Assembly: GCA_002500135.1 (NCBI GenBank)
Contig: DLSM01000007.1
Location: forward strand, 6,151 to 24,756
DNA length: 18,606 nucleotides
Direction of reading: 5' to 3'
DNA from: Christensenella sp. UBA7862
Lineage (GTDB): Bacteria; Bacillota; Clostridia; Christensenellales; UBA1242
Notes under the pieces: model-generated
Told to the model about the DNA's origin: nothing
What the model saw: only the letters and a program-made list of their open reading frames with translations
Database searches by the model: none
In this document: positions 1-7,000 of the stretch, in pieces
Numbering within the stretch: position 1 is the first letter of the stretch
Layout: the number at the start of each line of letters is the position of its first letter
Translations under genes and position numbers: made by a program

Positions 1-1158
1 GGGGGGGTATCCTCTAAGCAGATAAGGCTAGGTGACACCTACGGCGACCTACCCGTGCCAACCCGCACGGGTTATTCTTTTGTCGGGTGGAGAGGGAAGA
101 ATATTTTTTTTATGAATGGTAGTTGGGTCTGTCGCAATGCGTCCTATACTATTTTTGATAGCAGCATAACGATCACCGCAACGGGAGTCAGTGGCCAGCA
201 ATCTTACATAATAAAGAGTGTAGAACTCTCAAAAGGTTTCTATGCTTTATCTCTCGGTAGTTATGAAATATCTGGCAGTGTCGAGTACAAAAAACTTGGG
301 ATCATTAATCACACAAAAGGCGGCGGTTTCGTTGAAAATGCTGTTTTGGGAGAAAATAAAAAAACAACAATTTTTGAGATTGATGCTGACGGATATAATT
401 TAACCATGACTATTTTTGTGCAGGATTTTCCAGGGACTGGGACGGGGACTGTTACTGTTAGTGATATGATGTTGGAAAAGATTGATGAGGGTGGTTATGC
501 CTCAAAATATGAACCTTACATCATTCAGCGCGACACAATTTTCAGTAACCCTGGTGACAGAACCCTTGTTGCAGAGTGGACAGCGAACAGTAATAATCTT
601 TTCACCAATGGTGATTTTGAAGATGTATATACTCAGACAGACACTGGCTGGGACAATAGCATAAACGGCACATTGCACGCAACGGGGTGGAATGATTATA
701 ATGGAGAAATTACAAACCCTTTAACTACAGTTCATGCTCACATTAAGGATATCTCATCAACCGACCCACAGCACGGGCATGTTTTTGAAATGATAGGTGC
801 TCATAGGGAATATATTGCTGCATTGCAACCCTTTCGCTCAACAACTAAAATTACAAGTGGAACGTATAGAGTTTCTGCAAGTATTAAAGGTGTTTCAGGG
901 CAAAATGTTCTTTGCATGGGGCTATATTATTCACAAACGGGAAGCGATTATTCATCAAGCACATTCTACAGCGGACAATATACAATAAGATTTGAAACAA
1001 CTGAATGGACAAGAGTAACTTACGAGTTTGCTGTAACTAAAATAACATATGCAAGCGGTTTTTATTTCTATGGTGACTTATATGTTGCTCCGGACATCAC
1101 CCCGTCAATGAATAACATTTTCTATCTTGATGATGTATTTTTGGAGAAGATTGCATGA
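1..1158 (+). CDS. Surface protein, C-terminal part, with InlB B-repeat and two beta-sandwich-like domains (5' partial)
   Basis: The reading frame is open from base 1, so the start lies upstream of the window; a GTG at 55 is internal, not a start. Residues encoded by about 31-102 (GDTYGDLPVPTRTGYSFVGW) are the first half of an InlB/Listeria-Bacteroides B-repeat, a beta-grasp-type module of secreted adhesins. The matching second half (RTLVAEWTA) comes only at about 559-585. Between them lies a ~140-residue beta-rich stretch ending in VTVSDMMLEK...SKYEPY, a tail pattern known from carbohydrate-binding-like domains of phage and surface proteins. A second domain of similar type (NLFTNGDFED at its start, YLDDVFLEKIA at its end) fills about 589-1155. 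No sortase motif or membrane anchor follows, so attachment must be N-terminal or by binding. Likely an exported cell-surface protein that binds glycans or protein; the ligand is unknown. Family call is by eye. Confidence 0.75.
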   Translation, partial: GGVSSKQIRLGDTYGDLPVPTRTGYSFVGWRGKNIFFMNGSWVCRNASYTIFDSSITITATGVSGQQSYIIKSVELSKGFYALSLGSYEISGSVEYKKLGIINHTKGGGFVENAVLGENKKTTIFEIDADGYNLTMTIFVQDFPGTGTGTVTVSDMMLEKIDEGGYASKYEPYIIQRDTIFSNPGDRTLVAEWTANSNNLFTNGDFEDVYTQTDTGWDNSINGTLHATGWNDYNGEITNPLTTVHAHIKDISSTDPQHGHVFEMIGAHREYIAALQPFRSTTKITSGTYRVSASIKGVSGQNVLCMGLYYSQTGSDYSSSTFYSGQYTIRFETTEWTRVTYEFAVTKITYASGFYFYGDLYVAPDITPSMNNIFYLDDVFLEKIA

Positions 1159-1225
1159 TTTTTACTTATTTTTACCTAAAATTCTAACTTTTTTCCAAAA
1201 CATTCCAAAAACTTTGTTTAAATAA

Positions 1226-1254
1226 TTGCAGAAAGTGGCAGTGGGTGCTATACT
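1226..1254 (+). promoter_or_regulatory. Sigma-A-type promoter of the RadC-family gene
   Basis: TTGCAG (1226-1231) and TATACT (1249-1254) are separated by exactly 17 bases. The predicted transcript start near 1261 leaves a short leader before the ATG at 1274. The -35 coincides with an in-frame TTG that could be mistaken for a start codon. Confidence 0.65.
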
Positions 1255-1273
1255 ACAAGAAGTGAGGGATATT

Positions 1274-2116
1274 ATGGGAAAGAAAGTTCAAGGGATACAT
1301 GCGGGTCACAGACAGAGGTTAAGGCAACAGTTATTATTGGCTGACTACACCAAAATGCCCGAGCATTTGATTATGGAACTTATGCTAACTTTTATCCTTC
1401 CATACAGAGATGTCAACCCATTGGCTCATGCGCTTTTAAATGAATTTGGCTCACTTGCGAATGTAATTGACGCAAATATTGAGGACTTAAAGAAAGTCAA
1501 AGGAATTGGAAATATTACTGCACATTATCTAAGTTTTTGTTCCAAAATTCCAGAAATTTATAGGATATGTAAAGCAAACAGAAAGCATAGCATAAGAAAT
1601 GTGAAACAAATTGTGTCATATGTTGCAAATTCTGTTGACCTAAAAGCTCCAGAGAATTTTGAATATATGTGTCTAAATGGCAGAGGCGAAATATTATACT
1701 TTGGTGACATTGGTTGCAAGAATTCAAAAGAATTGTTATCCAAGAATAGAGAACTCGTTGCACAAATTTTGAAATATCCAACTCACTCTGTCGTTATTGC
1801 ACACACAATTCCAGAGGGTGAGTTAACCCCCTCACAAGAGGACATAGAATACGCTCAAAAACTAAGAGCAATATTAGATTCTCTTTCAATCAGACTGATA
1901 GATTATGTAATAGTTTCGCCAGACGGATATTTTAGTTTCTTCAAAGCAAGACTAATTGAAATTGGTGGACCAAGCGAAATTGAAGCGGCTTATCGTGACC
2001 TTGAAATGAGCCTTCGTGACGGTGGAATTGAATATTCTTTTGACGAAGTGGACACTGACAAAGACGAATATCCAACACTCATTGACCAAAACGAGATTGG
2101 AAGTAAAGTGAGTTAA
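1274..2116 (+). CDS. radC: RadC-family (JAB/MPN domain) protein with degenerate metal-binding motif
   Basis: 280 residues. The start is the ATG at 1274, preceded by GTGAGGG with 6-base spacing; the upstream in-frame TTG at 1226 is the promoter -35. The N-terminal region is that of RadC proteins: GHRQRLRQQ (11-19), LIMELMLTF (32-40), then a helix-hairpin-helix-like stretch FGSLANVID...LKKVKGIG (58-79). The C-terminal half is the JAB/MPN fold. Functional RadC/JAMM proteins carry HxHPSG...PSxxD; here the stretch reads H177-T-I179-P-E181-G...P186-S-Q-E-D190, so the second zinc-binding His and the Ser are lost, and the usual downstream DHIIV reads DYVIV. About 55 residues follow the domain as an acidic tail. 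Family membership is clear. RadC function in DNA repair is disputed even for intact members, and this copy probably lacks metal-dependent hydrolase activity. A terminator follows. Confidence 0.85.
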   Translation: MGKKVQGIHAGHRQRLRQQLLLADYTKMPEHLIMELMLTFILPYRDVNPLAHALLNEFGSLANVIDANIEDLKKVKGIGNITAHYLSFCSKIPEIYRICKANRKHSIRNVKQIVSYVANSVDLKAPENFEYMCLNGRGEILYFGDIGCKNSKELLSKNRELVAQILKYPTHSVVIAHTIPEGELTPSQEDIEYAQKLRAILDSLSIRLIDYVIVSPDGYFSFFKARLIEIGGPSEIEAAYRDLEMSLRDGGIEYSFDEVDTDKDEYPTLIDQNEIGSKVS

Positions 2117-2166
2117 TATGCTTTTCTTGGGGCAAAATTTTTTACGAAAAAAATTGTAGAATAGAT

Positions 2167-2204
2167 AAAAAAAGTTTAAGGAATTGTGACCTTAGACTTT
2201 TTTT
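2167..2204. terminator. Bidirectional rho-independent terminator between convergent genes
   Basis: A 15-bp stem (2167-2181 with 2190-2204, one G-U wobble) surrounds an 8-base loop. The arms begin with A7 and end with T7, so it can terminate both the RadC-family gene and the convergent minus-strand membrane protein gene. Confidence 0.8.
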
Positions 2205-2230
2205 AATAAGTATTTACAACAGAAAATATT

Positions 2231-2815
2231 TTATTTGGCGTTCAATTTGCTTTGCGCCTTCAAAATTTGTTGCAAGCGATAGCGGTTAAATCTTTGGATA
2301 CAAATTGGTGGGAAATCGGCAAAAAGTGAAGTTAAAACAGAAGTGATGACGTAAATTGCCCATTCGTCCACAGAAAGCAAAAGCCCAAATGGAATGGCGA
2401 GCAGCCCCACAAATGCACACACCCAATGCGTGAGTTCTGCACTGATGTTATTTTGCAAAACAACAGCCATTCGCTCGTTGTCCAGTTTTTGCAACACAAA
2501 AAGGCTTCTGTCCCACGCCCAAAATCTATCTTTCCACCTCTTTACGCCCATGCGAGAAAGGAAGTTGTATTCGCTTTTTTTAACAACAAACGCCTTGTTT
2601 TCAACATGAATTTTATACTTTAATTTTTTCGCAAAAAGCAAGCCGATGAATATTCTTACGTCCGTGTGATAGGCGAACATAAAAAGGGTTATAAAAATGG
2701 CGAGTTGAGGGGAAGCCCACCCCCAAATGGCAACTGCAACCCCGCTGCACGCAAACGCAATATTAAGACAAATTGTCAAAATTATTGCAGATTTAAGTTC
2801 TTTCGTTATCTTCAT
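2231..2815 (-). CDS. Integral membrane protein resembling the CrtO (diaponeurosporenoate acyltransferase) family
   Basis: 194 residues with an N-terminal pair of membrane segments (about 8-30 and 35-60), a cytoplasmic or interfacial middle part and a second hydrophobic pair (about 131-170). The middle contains YNFLSRMGVKRWKDRFW, followed by AELTHW (126-131), and the end has IQRFNRYRLQQIL. This order of a WKD stretch, an AELxHW motif between membrane segments and a terminal QRxNRxRL resembles the glycosyl-4,4'-diaponeurosporenoate acyltransferase (CrtO) family, which in Staphylococcus acylates a carotenoid sugar. No carotenoid genes are nearby, so the substrate here is unknown and may be another membrane glycolipid. 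No good Shine-Dalgarno precedes the ATG, and the predicted transcript start falls on or next to it. Similarity is judged by eye; a generic small membrane protein is the alternative. Confidence 0.65.
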   Translation of the reverse strand: MKITKELKSAIILTICLNIAFACSGVAVAIWGWASPQLAIFITLFMFAYHTDVRIFIGLLFAKKLKYKIHVENKAFVVKKSEYNFLSRMGVKRWKDRFWAWDRSLFVLQKLDNERMAVVLQNNISAELTHWVCAFVGLLAIPFGLLLSVDEWAIYVITSVLTSLFADFPPICIQRFNRYRLQQILKAQSKLNAK

Positions 2816-2821
2816 AAAAAT

Positions 2822-2850
2822 ATTTTAACACTTTTCCGATGATTTTACAA
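2822..2850 (-). promoter_or_regulatory. Putative promoter of the CrtO-like gene, predicting a leaderless mRNA
   Basis: On the minus strand TTGTAA (2850-2845) and TAAAAT (2827-2822) are 17 bases apart. The -10 ends 7 bases before the ATG at 2815, so transcription would begin at or next to the start codon. This matches the absence of a Shine-Dalgarno sequence. Confidence 0.4.
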
Positions 2851-3084
2851 ACAATTCCGCTATTTTAACTGTTCACAACAATATTTTTGCATAAAATTCA
2901 CAACACCTTTTTTGTGTAGATATAAATTTCTTTAGCATTTAGGGAAAGAAAAATGTAAAACATTAGAACCAATATTGTTCCACATTTTGTGAATTGGAAA
3001 AACAAAAATTATAGGACAAAACACAAGCCAAAAACCGAGACTACTCGCCCAAAAAATAAAAATGAAATAGTGGAATAAAAATGA
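2851..3084. other. AT-rich intergenic region without a convincing gene
   Basis: It lies between the divergent CrtO-like gene and the tRNA-Ser promoter. The only structure I see is a 9-base direct repeat TTCACAACA at 2872-2880 and 2897-2905, offset 25 bases, upstream of the minus-strand gene. A 72-codon minus-strand frame here runs into the tRNA and promoter and has no coding character. Confidence 0.5.
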
Positions 3085-3113
3085 TTGACAAATAGTCGAA
3101 GATTTGATAAAAT
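3085..3113 (+). promoter_or_regulatory. Promoter of tRNA-Ser(GCU)
   Basis: Consensus TTGACA (3085-3090), 17-base spacer, TAAAAT (3108-3113). The predicted start near 3120 leaves about 8 bases of 5' leader before the tRNA. Confidence 0.8.
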
Positions 3114-3127
3114 CACTCTTGTTGAAT

Positions 3128-3218
3128 GGAGAAGTACCCAAGAGGCCCAAGGGGATCCCCTGCTAAGGGATTAGACGTGTAACAGCGTGCGCGAGTTCGA
3201 ATCTCGCCTTCTCCGCCA
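3128..3218 (+). tRNA. tRNA-Ser(GCU)
   Basis: The acceptor arms GGAGAAG (3128-3134) and CTTCTCC (3208-3214) pair perfectly, followed by discriminator G and an encoded CCA (3216-3218). The anticodon stem ATCCC/GGGAT encloses loop CTGCTAA with anticodon GCT at 3162-3164, reading AGC/AGU. The T arm is GCGAG-TTCGAAT-CTCGC, and a long variable region marks it as a class II serine tRNA. The D stem CCC/GGG is intact. Confidence 0.95.
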
Positions 3219-3223
3219 ACGCC

Positions 3224-3260
3224 CGCCCAGCCAGGCCTTCCGTTTGGTTGGGTGTTTTTT
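3224..3260 (+). terminator. Rho-independent terminator of tRNA-Ser(GCU)
   Basis: A 10-bp stem (3224-3233 with 3245-3254, two G-U wobbles), an 11-base loop and T6 at 3255-3260, starting six bases after the CCA. Its right arm TTTGGTTGGGTG also occurs in the terminator of the tRNA-Ser(GGA) at 17604-17640. Confidence 0.85.
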
Positions 3261-3347
3261 ATTGATGAAAGGGTGTTTGAATAGTTATCACATTTGGCAT
3301 AATAAGAGATTGGATAATCACGCTATGCAATCTTCATGTCTAATCGC

Positions 3348-3413
3348 TTGACTTTGATTATATTTGAATGATAAACTTATGATATAAGTTATAATATTTA
3401 CTTATACATAAGT
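3348..3413 (+). promoter_or_regulatory. Probable promoter and operator region of the polysaccharide operon
   Basis: TTGACT (3348-3353) and TAAACT (3372-3377) are 18 bases apart. Two inverted repeats with the same half-site follow: AACTTAT-gat-ATAAGTT at 3374-3390, overlapping the -10, and ACTTAT-ac-ATAAGT at 3400-3413, directly before the Shine-Dalgarno region. An alternative -10, TATAAT at 3390-3395, has no good -35. The twin sites suggest a dimeric repressor or activator; none is encoded nearby. The preceding 3261-3347 shows nothing else. Confidence 0.4.
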
Positions 3414-3437
3414 TTTTTGTTGCCGAGGAGGCGGAGC

Positions 3438-3977
3438 GTGTTTAGAAATTTTTTATCTTTTTTGAGAAAAGATTGTAATATCGGGAAACTTGTCAAAAAC
3501 GGGTTAATAATTGGTGAAAATTGCAGTATTGCAAGGTCGTGTGTAATTGACGAATCTCACACTTGGCTCATCGAAATTGGAAACAATGTCACGATAACTG
3601 AAAGATGTGTAATTCTTGCCCACGATGCCAGCATGCGCAAAGATTTGGGTTACACAAAACTTGGGAATGTAAAAGTAGGAGATAATGTTTTTGTAGGTGT
3701 GAACAGTGTTATTTTGCCAAACACAACAATTGGTGACGGAGCAATAATTGGAGCGGGCAGTGTTGTAAGTGGAAATGTTGAAGCAAATTCGGTCTATGCT
3801 GGTGTACCTGCAAGAAAGATTGCAACGAAAGATGAGTTTTTGTCCAAACATAAAGGAAACCTGACGGAAGAAAATATTTTTGACGATAGTTACACTTTGC
3901 GTGGAAACGTATCTGACGATAAAAAGGCAGAAATGAAAGAACGGATTTCAAGAAGCGGGGTGGGATATGTCAAATGA
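3438..3977 (+). CDS. Left-handed beta-helix (hexapeptide repeat) acyltransferase
   Basis: 179 residues. I place the start at the GTG at 3438, six bases after a strong GAGGAGG (3425-3431); an in-frame TTG at 3417 lies upstream of that ribosome site. The protein is built of hexapeptide repeats ([LIV]-G-x4) from about residue 24 to 118, with AHDAS (61-65) carrying the probable catalytic His62 as in maltose/galactoside O-acetyltransferases, and the family ending YAGVPARKIA (120-129). A 45-residue charged tail follows. It probably O- or N-acetylates a sugar of the surface polysaccharide made by this operon, using acetyl-CoA in the cytoplasm. The next gene starts inside its 3' end (11-base overlap), so translation is probably coupled. 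Confidence 0.85.
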   Translation: MFRNFLSFLRKDCNIGKLVKNGLIIGENCSIARSCVIDESHTWLIEIGNNVTITERCVILAHDASMRKDLGYTKLGNVKVGDNVFVGVNSVILPNTTIGDGAIIGAGSVVSGNVEANSVYAGVPARKIATKDEFLSKHKGNLTEENIFDDSYTLRGNVSDDKKAEMKERISRSGVGYVK

Positions 3978-5022
3978 AAAATTGAAAGTCCTACATCTTT
4001 TGGCGTCAAATAGCTTTTCTGGGGCGGAAAATGTGGCTTGTCAAATAATTTCTTGTTTTGAAGATTATGACGAAGCATATTGCTCACCAGTGGGGAAAAT
4101 TGAAGAACAACTGAAGGAAAAGGGTATCAAATATATTCCTATTAACAAACTAACTCGCAAGGAAGTAAAAAGAGTTGTTGCGGAGTTTAAGCCAGACATA
4201 ATTCACACTCACGATGCAAAAGCGTCAATAGTGGCAAGTTTCGCATTCAAAAATGTTCCAATTGTTTCACATATACATTGCAATGACAAAAAAATGAGAA
4301 AAATTGGGCTGAAAAGTGTGTTATTTAAACTTGCAAGCAAAAAGTTTTCACATATCTTTTTTGTGTCAAAGGGAAGCCTTGAAGCGTATAGGTTCAAAAA
4401 ATCTACAGAGAAAAAATCTAGCGTTTTGCATAATGTTATTGACACAAATTTGGTGGCGGAAAGAGCAAAAGAGAATACACAAAACTACACAAGCGACATA
4501 GTTTATGTGGGAAGGCTAACAAACATAAAGAATCCGCTTAGACTGGTGGATATTGTGGAAGAAATTGCAAAAACAAATAAAAATGTAACACTTTCCATTG
4601 TTGGTGAAGGCGAATTAAAGAGTGACTTGCAAAAATACATAACTGAAAAAAATCTGAACAAAAATATTAAACTTTTAGGCTTTATGTCGAACCCATACAA
4701 AGTGATTTCTTGTTCAAAAGTTATGCTTATGACGTCAATTTCTGAAGGCTTGCCAATGTGTGCGCTTGAAGCATTGTCACTTGGGGTGCCAATAATCTCG
4801 ACCAAAACAGATGGCTTAAGGGAAATTATACAGAATGATAGAACTGGCTTTTTGTATGACACAAACACACAAGCCAGCACAAAAATTTTGGAATTGCTGC
4901 AAGACCCAATCAAACTTAACGAAATGAAATCGTCTGCCATAGCCTTTTCAAAAGAATATAACGACTTAGGAAAATATAGACAAGAAATTGAGAAAGTGTA
5001 TTGCAGTGCAGTGAGAAAATAA
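3967..5022 (+). CDS. Glycosyltransferase family 4 (GT-B fold)
   Basis: 351 residues, starting at an ATG inside the end of the acyltransferase gene. The N-terminal Rossmann half opens with KVLHLLASNSFSGAENVA (7-24), the usual acceptor-side glycine/Glu loop of GT4 enzymes, followed by PDIIHTHDAKAS (76-87). The C-terminal half has VGRLTNIKNP (181-190), GEGE (213-216) and the nucleotide-sugar-binding ISEGLPMCALEALSLGVP (258-275), in which E260 and E268 form the E-x7-E retaining motif. It should transfer a sugar from a nucleotide donor onto the growing lipid-linked glycan at the inner membrane face. Donor and acceptor cannot be told from the sequence. Confidence 0.9.
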   Translation: MSNEKLKVLHLLASNSFSGAENVACQIISCFEDYDEAYCSPVGKIEEQLKEKGIKYIPINKLTRKEVKRVVAEFKPDIIHTHDAKASIVASFAFKNVPIVSHIHCNDKKMRKIGLKSVLFKLASKKFSHIFFVSKGSLEAYRFKKSTEKKSSVLHNVIDTNLVAERAKENTQNYTSDIVYVGRLTNIKNPLRLVDIVEEIAKTNKNVTLSIVGEGELKSDLQKYITEKNLNKNIKLLGFMSNPYKVISCSKVMLMTSISEGLPMCALEALSLGVPIISTKTDGLREIIQNDRTGFLYDTNTQASTKILELLQDPIKLNEMKSSAIAFSKEYNDLGKYRQEIEKVYCSAVRK

Positions 5023-5042
5023 CTATTTAAAAGGTTTATACT

Positions 5043-6053
5043 ATGGAGAAATTGATAAGTGTTATCATTCCAGTTTACAAAGTTGAGCAATATTTGGATA
5101 AGTGTGTGGAATCTGTCGTAAGTCAAACTTACAAAAACCTGGAAATAATTTTGGTAGATGATGGCTCGCCAGACAATTGTCCAGCCATGTGTGATGAATG
5201 GGCAAAGAAAGACAGCAGAATAAAAGTTATTCACAAGAAAAACGGTGGGGTTGCGGATGCACGAAATATAGGAATTGATAATGCAACAGGCGATTATATT
5301 GCTTTTGTGGATAGCGATGATTATCTGGATAAAACGATGTATGAAAAATTATTAATATGTGCTATGAAAAATAATTCGGATATGACTATGTGTCGTTACT
5401 TAGAAGTATATGATTCTGGGAAATTAAGAAAGGTCATTGAAAAAAATTTATTTAACTGCAATTCTTCCAATCTAGCAAGTTTATATGTTAATACAGGGGC
5501 ATGGGTTGAAAATGGAGAGCTATACACCAATGGAATTCATGGAAATATTTGGCGAGTTTTATACAAAAAGGGGATTATCAATAATACTAGATTTTATCTA
5601 ATGACTTACGGAGAAGATTTTTGTTTTAATCTTTTGTTGTCAAGAAAAAAACCTAAAATTGCAGCTATTGATGAATTTTTATATTTTTATTATCAGAGAG
5701 AAACAAGTGTAGTTCATGTTTATAATGAAAAGTCTTATTATGCAAAACTTCAATCATCAAAAATAACAGCAAAAATTATTGAACAATTGTTAACACCCGA
5801 ACAGTTTTGCTCTTTTAAATTTTCTCAATGTATACAACTATTGGTGATTGTATCTAAAAATAAAGATTATAAAAAAGTTTTGAAAGAATATAGAAAGGAT
5901 TCTTGGGTGTTGGAGTGCAATACAAAAAAAAATTATAAGCAAGCTCAAGTGAACGCTCAGAGTTTCAGCTATAAAGTCGCAAATTGGTTCGTTTACAAAA
6001 AACTTTATAGATTGTTTTGTATGTTTTATAAATTGATAAGGAGAAAAAGGTGA
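5043..6053 (+). CDS. Glycosyltransferase family 2 (GT-A fold), first copy
   Basis: 336 residues; a weak AAAAGG precedes the ATG by 8 bases, 20 bases after the GT4 stop. The donor-binding half is typical GT2: VSVIIPVYKVE-type start, DDGSPDN (39-45), NGGVADARN (67-75) and the metal-binding DSDDYL (90-95). The acceptor half has YGEDFCFNL and a YFYYQRETSVV stretch usual in capsule/exopolysaccharide GT2 enzymes. Its first ~70 codons are nearly identical to the next gene and include a perfectly identical 109-bp tract, while the acceptor halves differ. It likely adds a different sugar-acceptor linkage from its paralogue. The stop overlaps the GTG of the next gene by four bases (GTGA). Confidence 0.9.
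   Translation: MEKLISVIIPVYKVEQYLDKCVESVVSQTYKNLEIILVDDGSPDNCPAMCDEWAKKDSRIKVIHKKNGGVADARNIGIDNATGDYIAFVDSDDYLDKTMYEKLLICAMKNNSDMTMCRYLEVYDSGKLRKVIEKNLFNCNSSNLASLYVNTGAWVENGELYTNGIHGNIWRVLYKKGIINNTRFYLMTYGEDFCFNLLLSRKKPKIAAIDEFLYFYYQRETSVVHVYNEKSYYAKLQSSKITAKIIEQLLTPEQFCSFKFSQCIQLLVIVSKNKDYKKVLKEYRKDSWVLECNTKKNYKQAQVNAQSFSYKVANWFVYKKLYRLFCMFYKLIRRKR
5140..5248 (+). repeat. 109-bp identical tract shared by the two GT2 genes, copy 1
   Basis: Every base of 5140-5248 matches 6150-6258 (offset 1010), including synonymous positions. It covers the codons from the VDDGS nucleotide-binding loop to NGG. Just upstream the paralogues differ at several third positions, and just downstream they diverge fully, which points to gene conversion or a recent partial duplication. 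Confidence 0.95.
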
Positions 6054-7000
6054 AAAAAGAACTTGTTACTATTATTATTCCGGTTTATAAGGTGGAACAA
6101 TATTTGGATAAATGTGTGGAATCTGTTGTAAATCAAACTTACAAAAATTTGGAAATAATTTTGGTAGATGATGGCTCGCCAGACAATTGTCCAGCCATGT
6201 GTGATGAATGGGCAAAGAAAGACAGCAGAATAAAAGTTATTCACAAGAAAAACGGTGGCTTGTCAGATGCAAGAAACGCAGGGCTGAATGAAATGGCAAA
6301 AAATGGGTATGTTATTTTTTTGGATAGTGATGATTATTTAAGCCCTACTACTTGTGAAGATCTTTTAGGTTTGGTTAAAAAGTATGAAGCCGATGTTGCT
6401 ATTTGCAATTTTGCTAGGGTAAATGAAGATGGGAAAATTGAGAATGTCAACAATGAAAATGTGGTAACAATTTTTGAAGGAAATGATCGTTTTGACCTTT
6501 TAAATATTTATCCTGTTCAAACAATAGTAGCATGGGGAAAAATTTATAAAAAAGATATTTTTAATGATATAAGATATCCAGTTGGTAAAATATATGAGGA
6601 TGGTTATGTGGTTCATCAATATTTATATGAAGCCAAAAGAGTAGTGTATTCGTCAAAACAACTTTGGTTTTATCTTCAAAGACAAGATAGTATTATGGGT
6701 GAAAATAAAGGTAAATATAAGAAGGAAGATAATGATGCTTTTTTAATGAGAATTGAATTTTTTAAAGCCAATAAAGTTGACGAGGAAATAATTACCACTG
6801 CCTATGTTGCTTATTTACGAGCTTTATTAGGTTCTCTTATCAAAGAAAATGTTGCAAAAGCTGATAGACAATATATAAACAATGAATTTAAGGAAAAATA
6901 TAAAGAAGTTTCGTGGAAATATGTGTCATTCAAAAAGAAAATAATCTTATTTTTTTATAGATATTTCAAAATCAATTTGATAAAATTATTTGGTAAATAA
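6050..7000 (+). CDS. Glycosyltransferase family 2 (GT-A fold), second copy
   Basis: 316 residues starting at the GTG at 6050, six bases after AAGGAG and overlapping the previous stop (GTGA), so the two GT2 genes are translationally coupled. It has DDGSPDN (40-46), NGGLSDARN (69-77) and DSDDYL (92-97), the standard donor-binding elements of inverting GT2 enzymes. The acceptor half (WGKIYKKDIF, YEDGYVVHQYLYEAKRV, LQRQDSIM) follows the EpsJ/WcaA-like pattern and differs from its neighbour. The N-terminal quarter is a near copy of the preceding gene. Expected role: one glycosidic bond of the repeat unit, cytoplasmic face of the membrane. Confidence 0.9.
   Translation: MKKELVTIIIPVYKVEQYLDKCVESVVNQTYKNLEIILVDDGSPDNCPAMCDEWAKKDSRIKVIHKKNGGLSDARNAGLNEMAKNGYVIFLDSDDYLSPTTCEDLLGLVKKYEADVAICNFARVNEDGKIENVNNENVVTIFEGNDRFDLLNIYPVQTIVAWGKIYKKDIFNDIRYPVGKIYEDGYVVHQYLYEAKRVVYSSKQLWFYLQRQDSIMGENKGKYKKEDNDAFLMRIEFFKANKVDEEIITTAYVAYLRALLGSLIKENVAKADRQYINNEFKEKYKEVSWKYVSFKKKIILFFYRYFKINLIKLFGK
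6150..6258 (+). repeat. 109-bp identical tract shared by the two GT2 genes, copy 2
   Basis: It is identical to 5140-5248. It sits at the same protein position in the second GT2 gene (VDDGS loop to NGG). Confidence 0.95.

Noticed and set aside
1226..1273. TTG start 16 codons upstream for the RadC-family gene
   Set aside because: The TTG is the -35 of a good promoter and has no ribosome site; the ATG at 1274 has one.
2932..3150. Minus-strand 72-codon frame
   Set aside because: It runs through the tRNA promoter and the tRNA 5' end, with no ribosome site or recognisable protein.
3417..3437. TTG start for the acyltransferase
   Set aside because: The GAGGAGG site lies downstream of it and fits the GTG at 3438.
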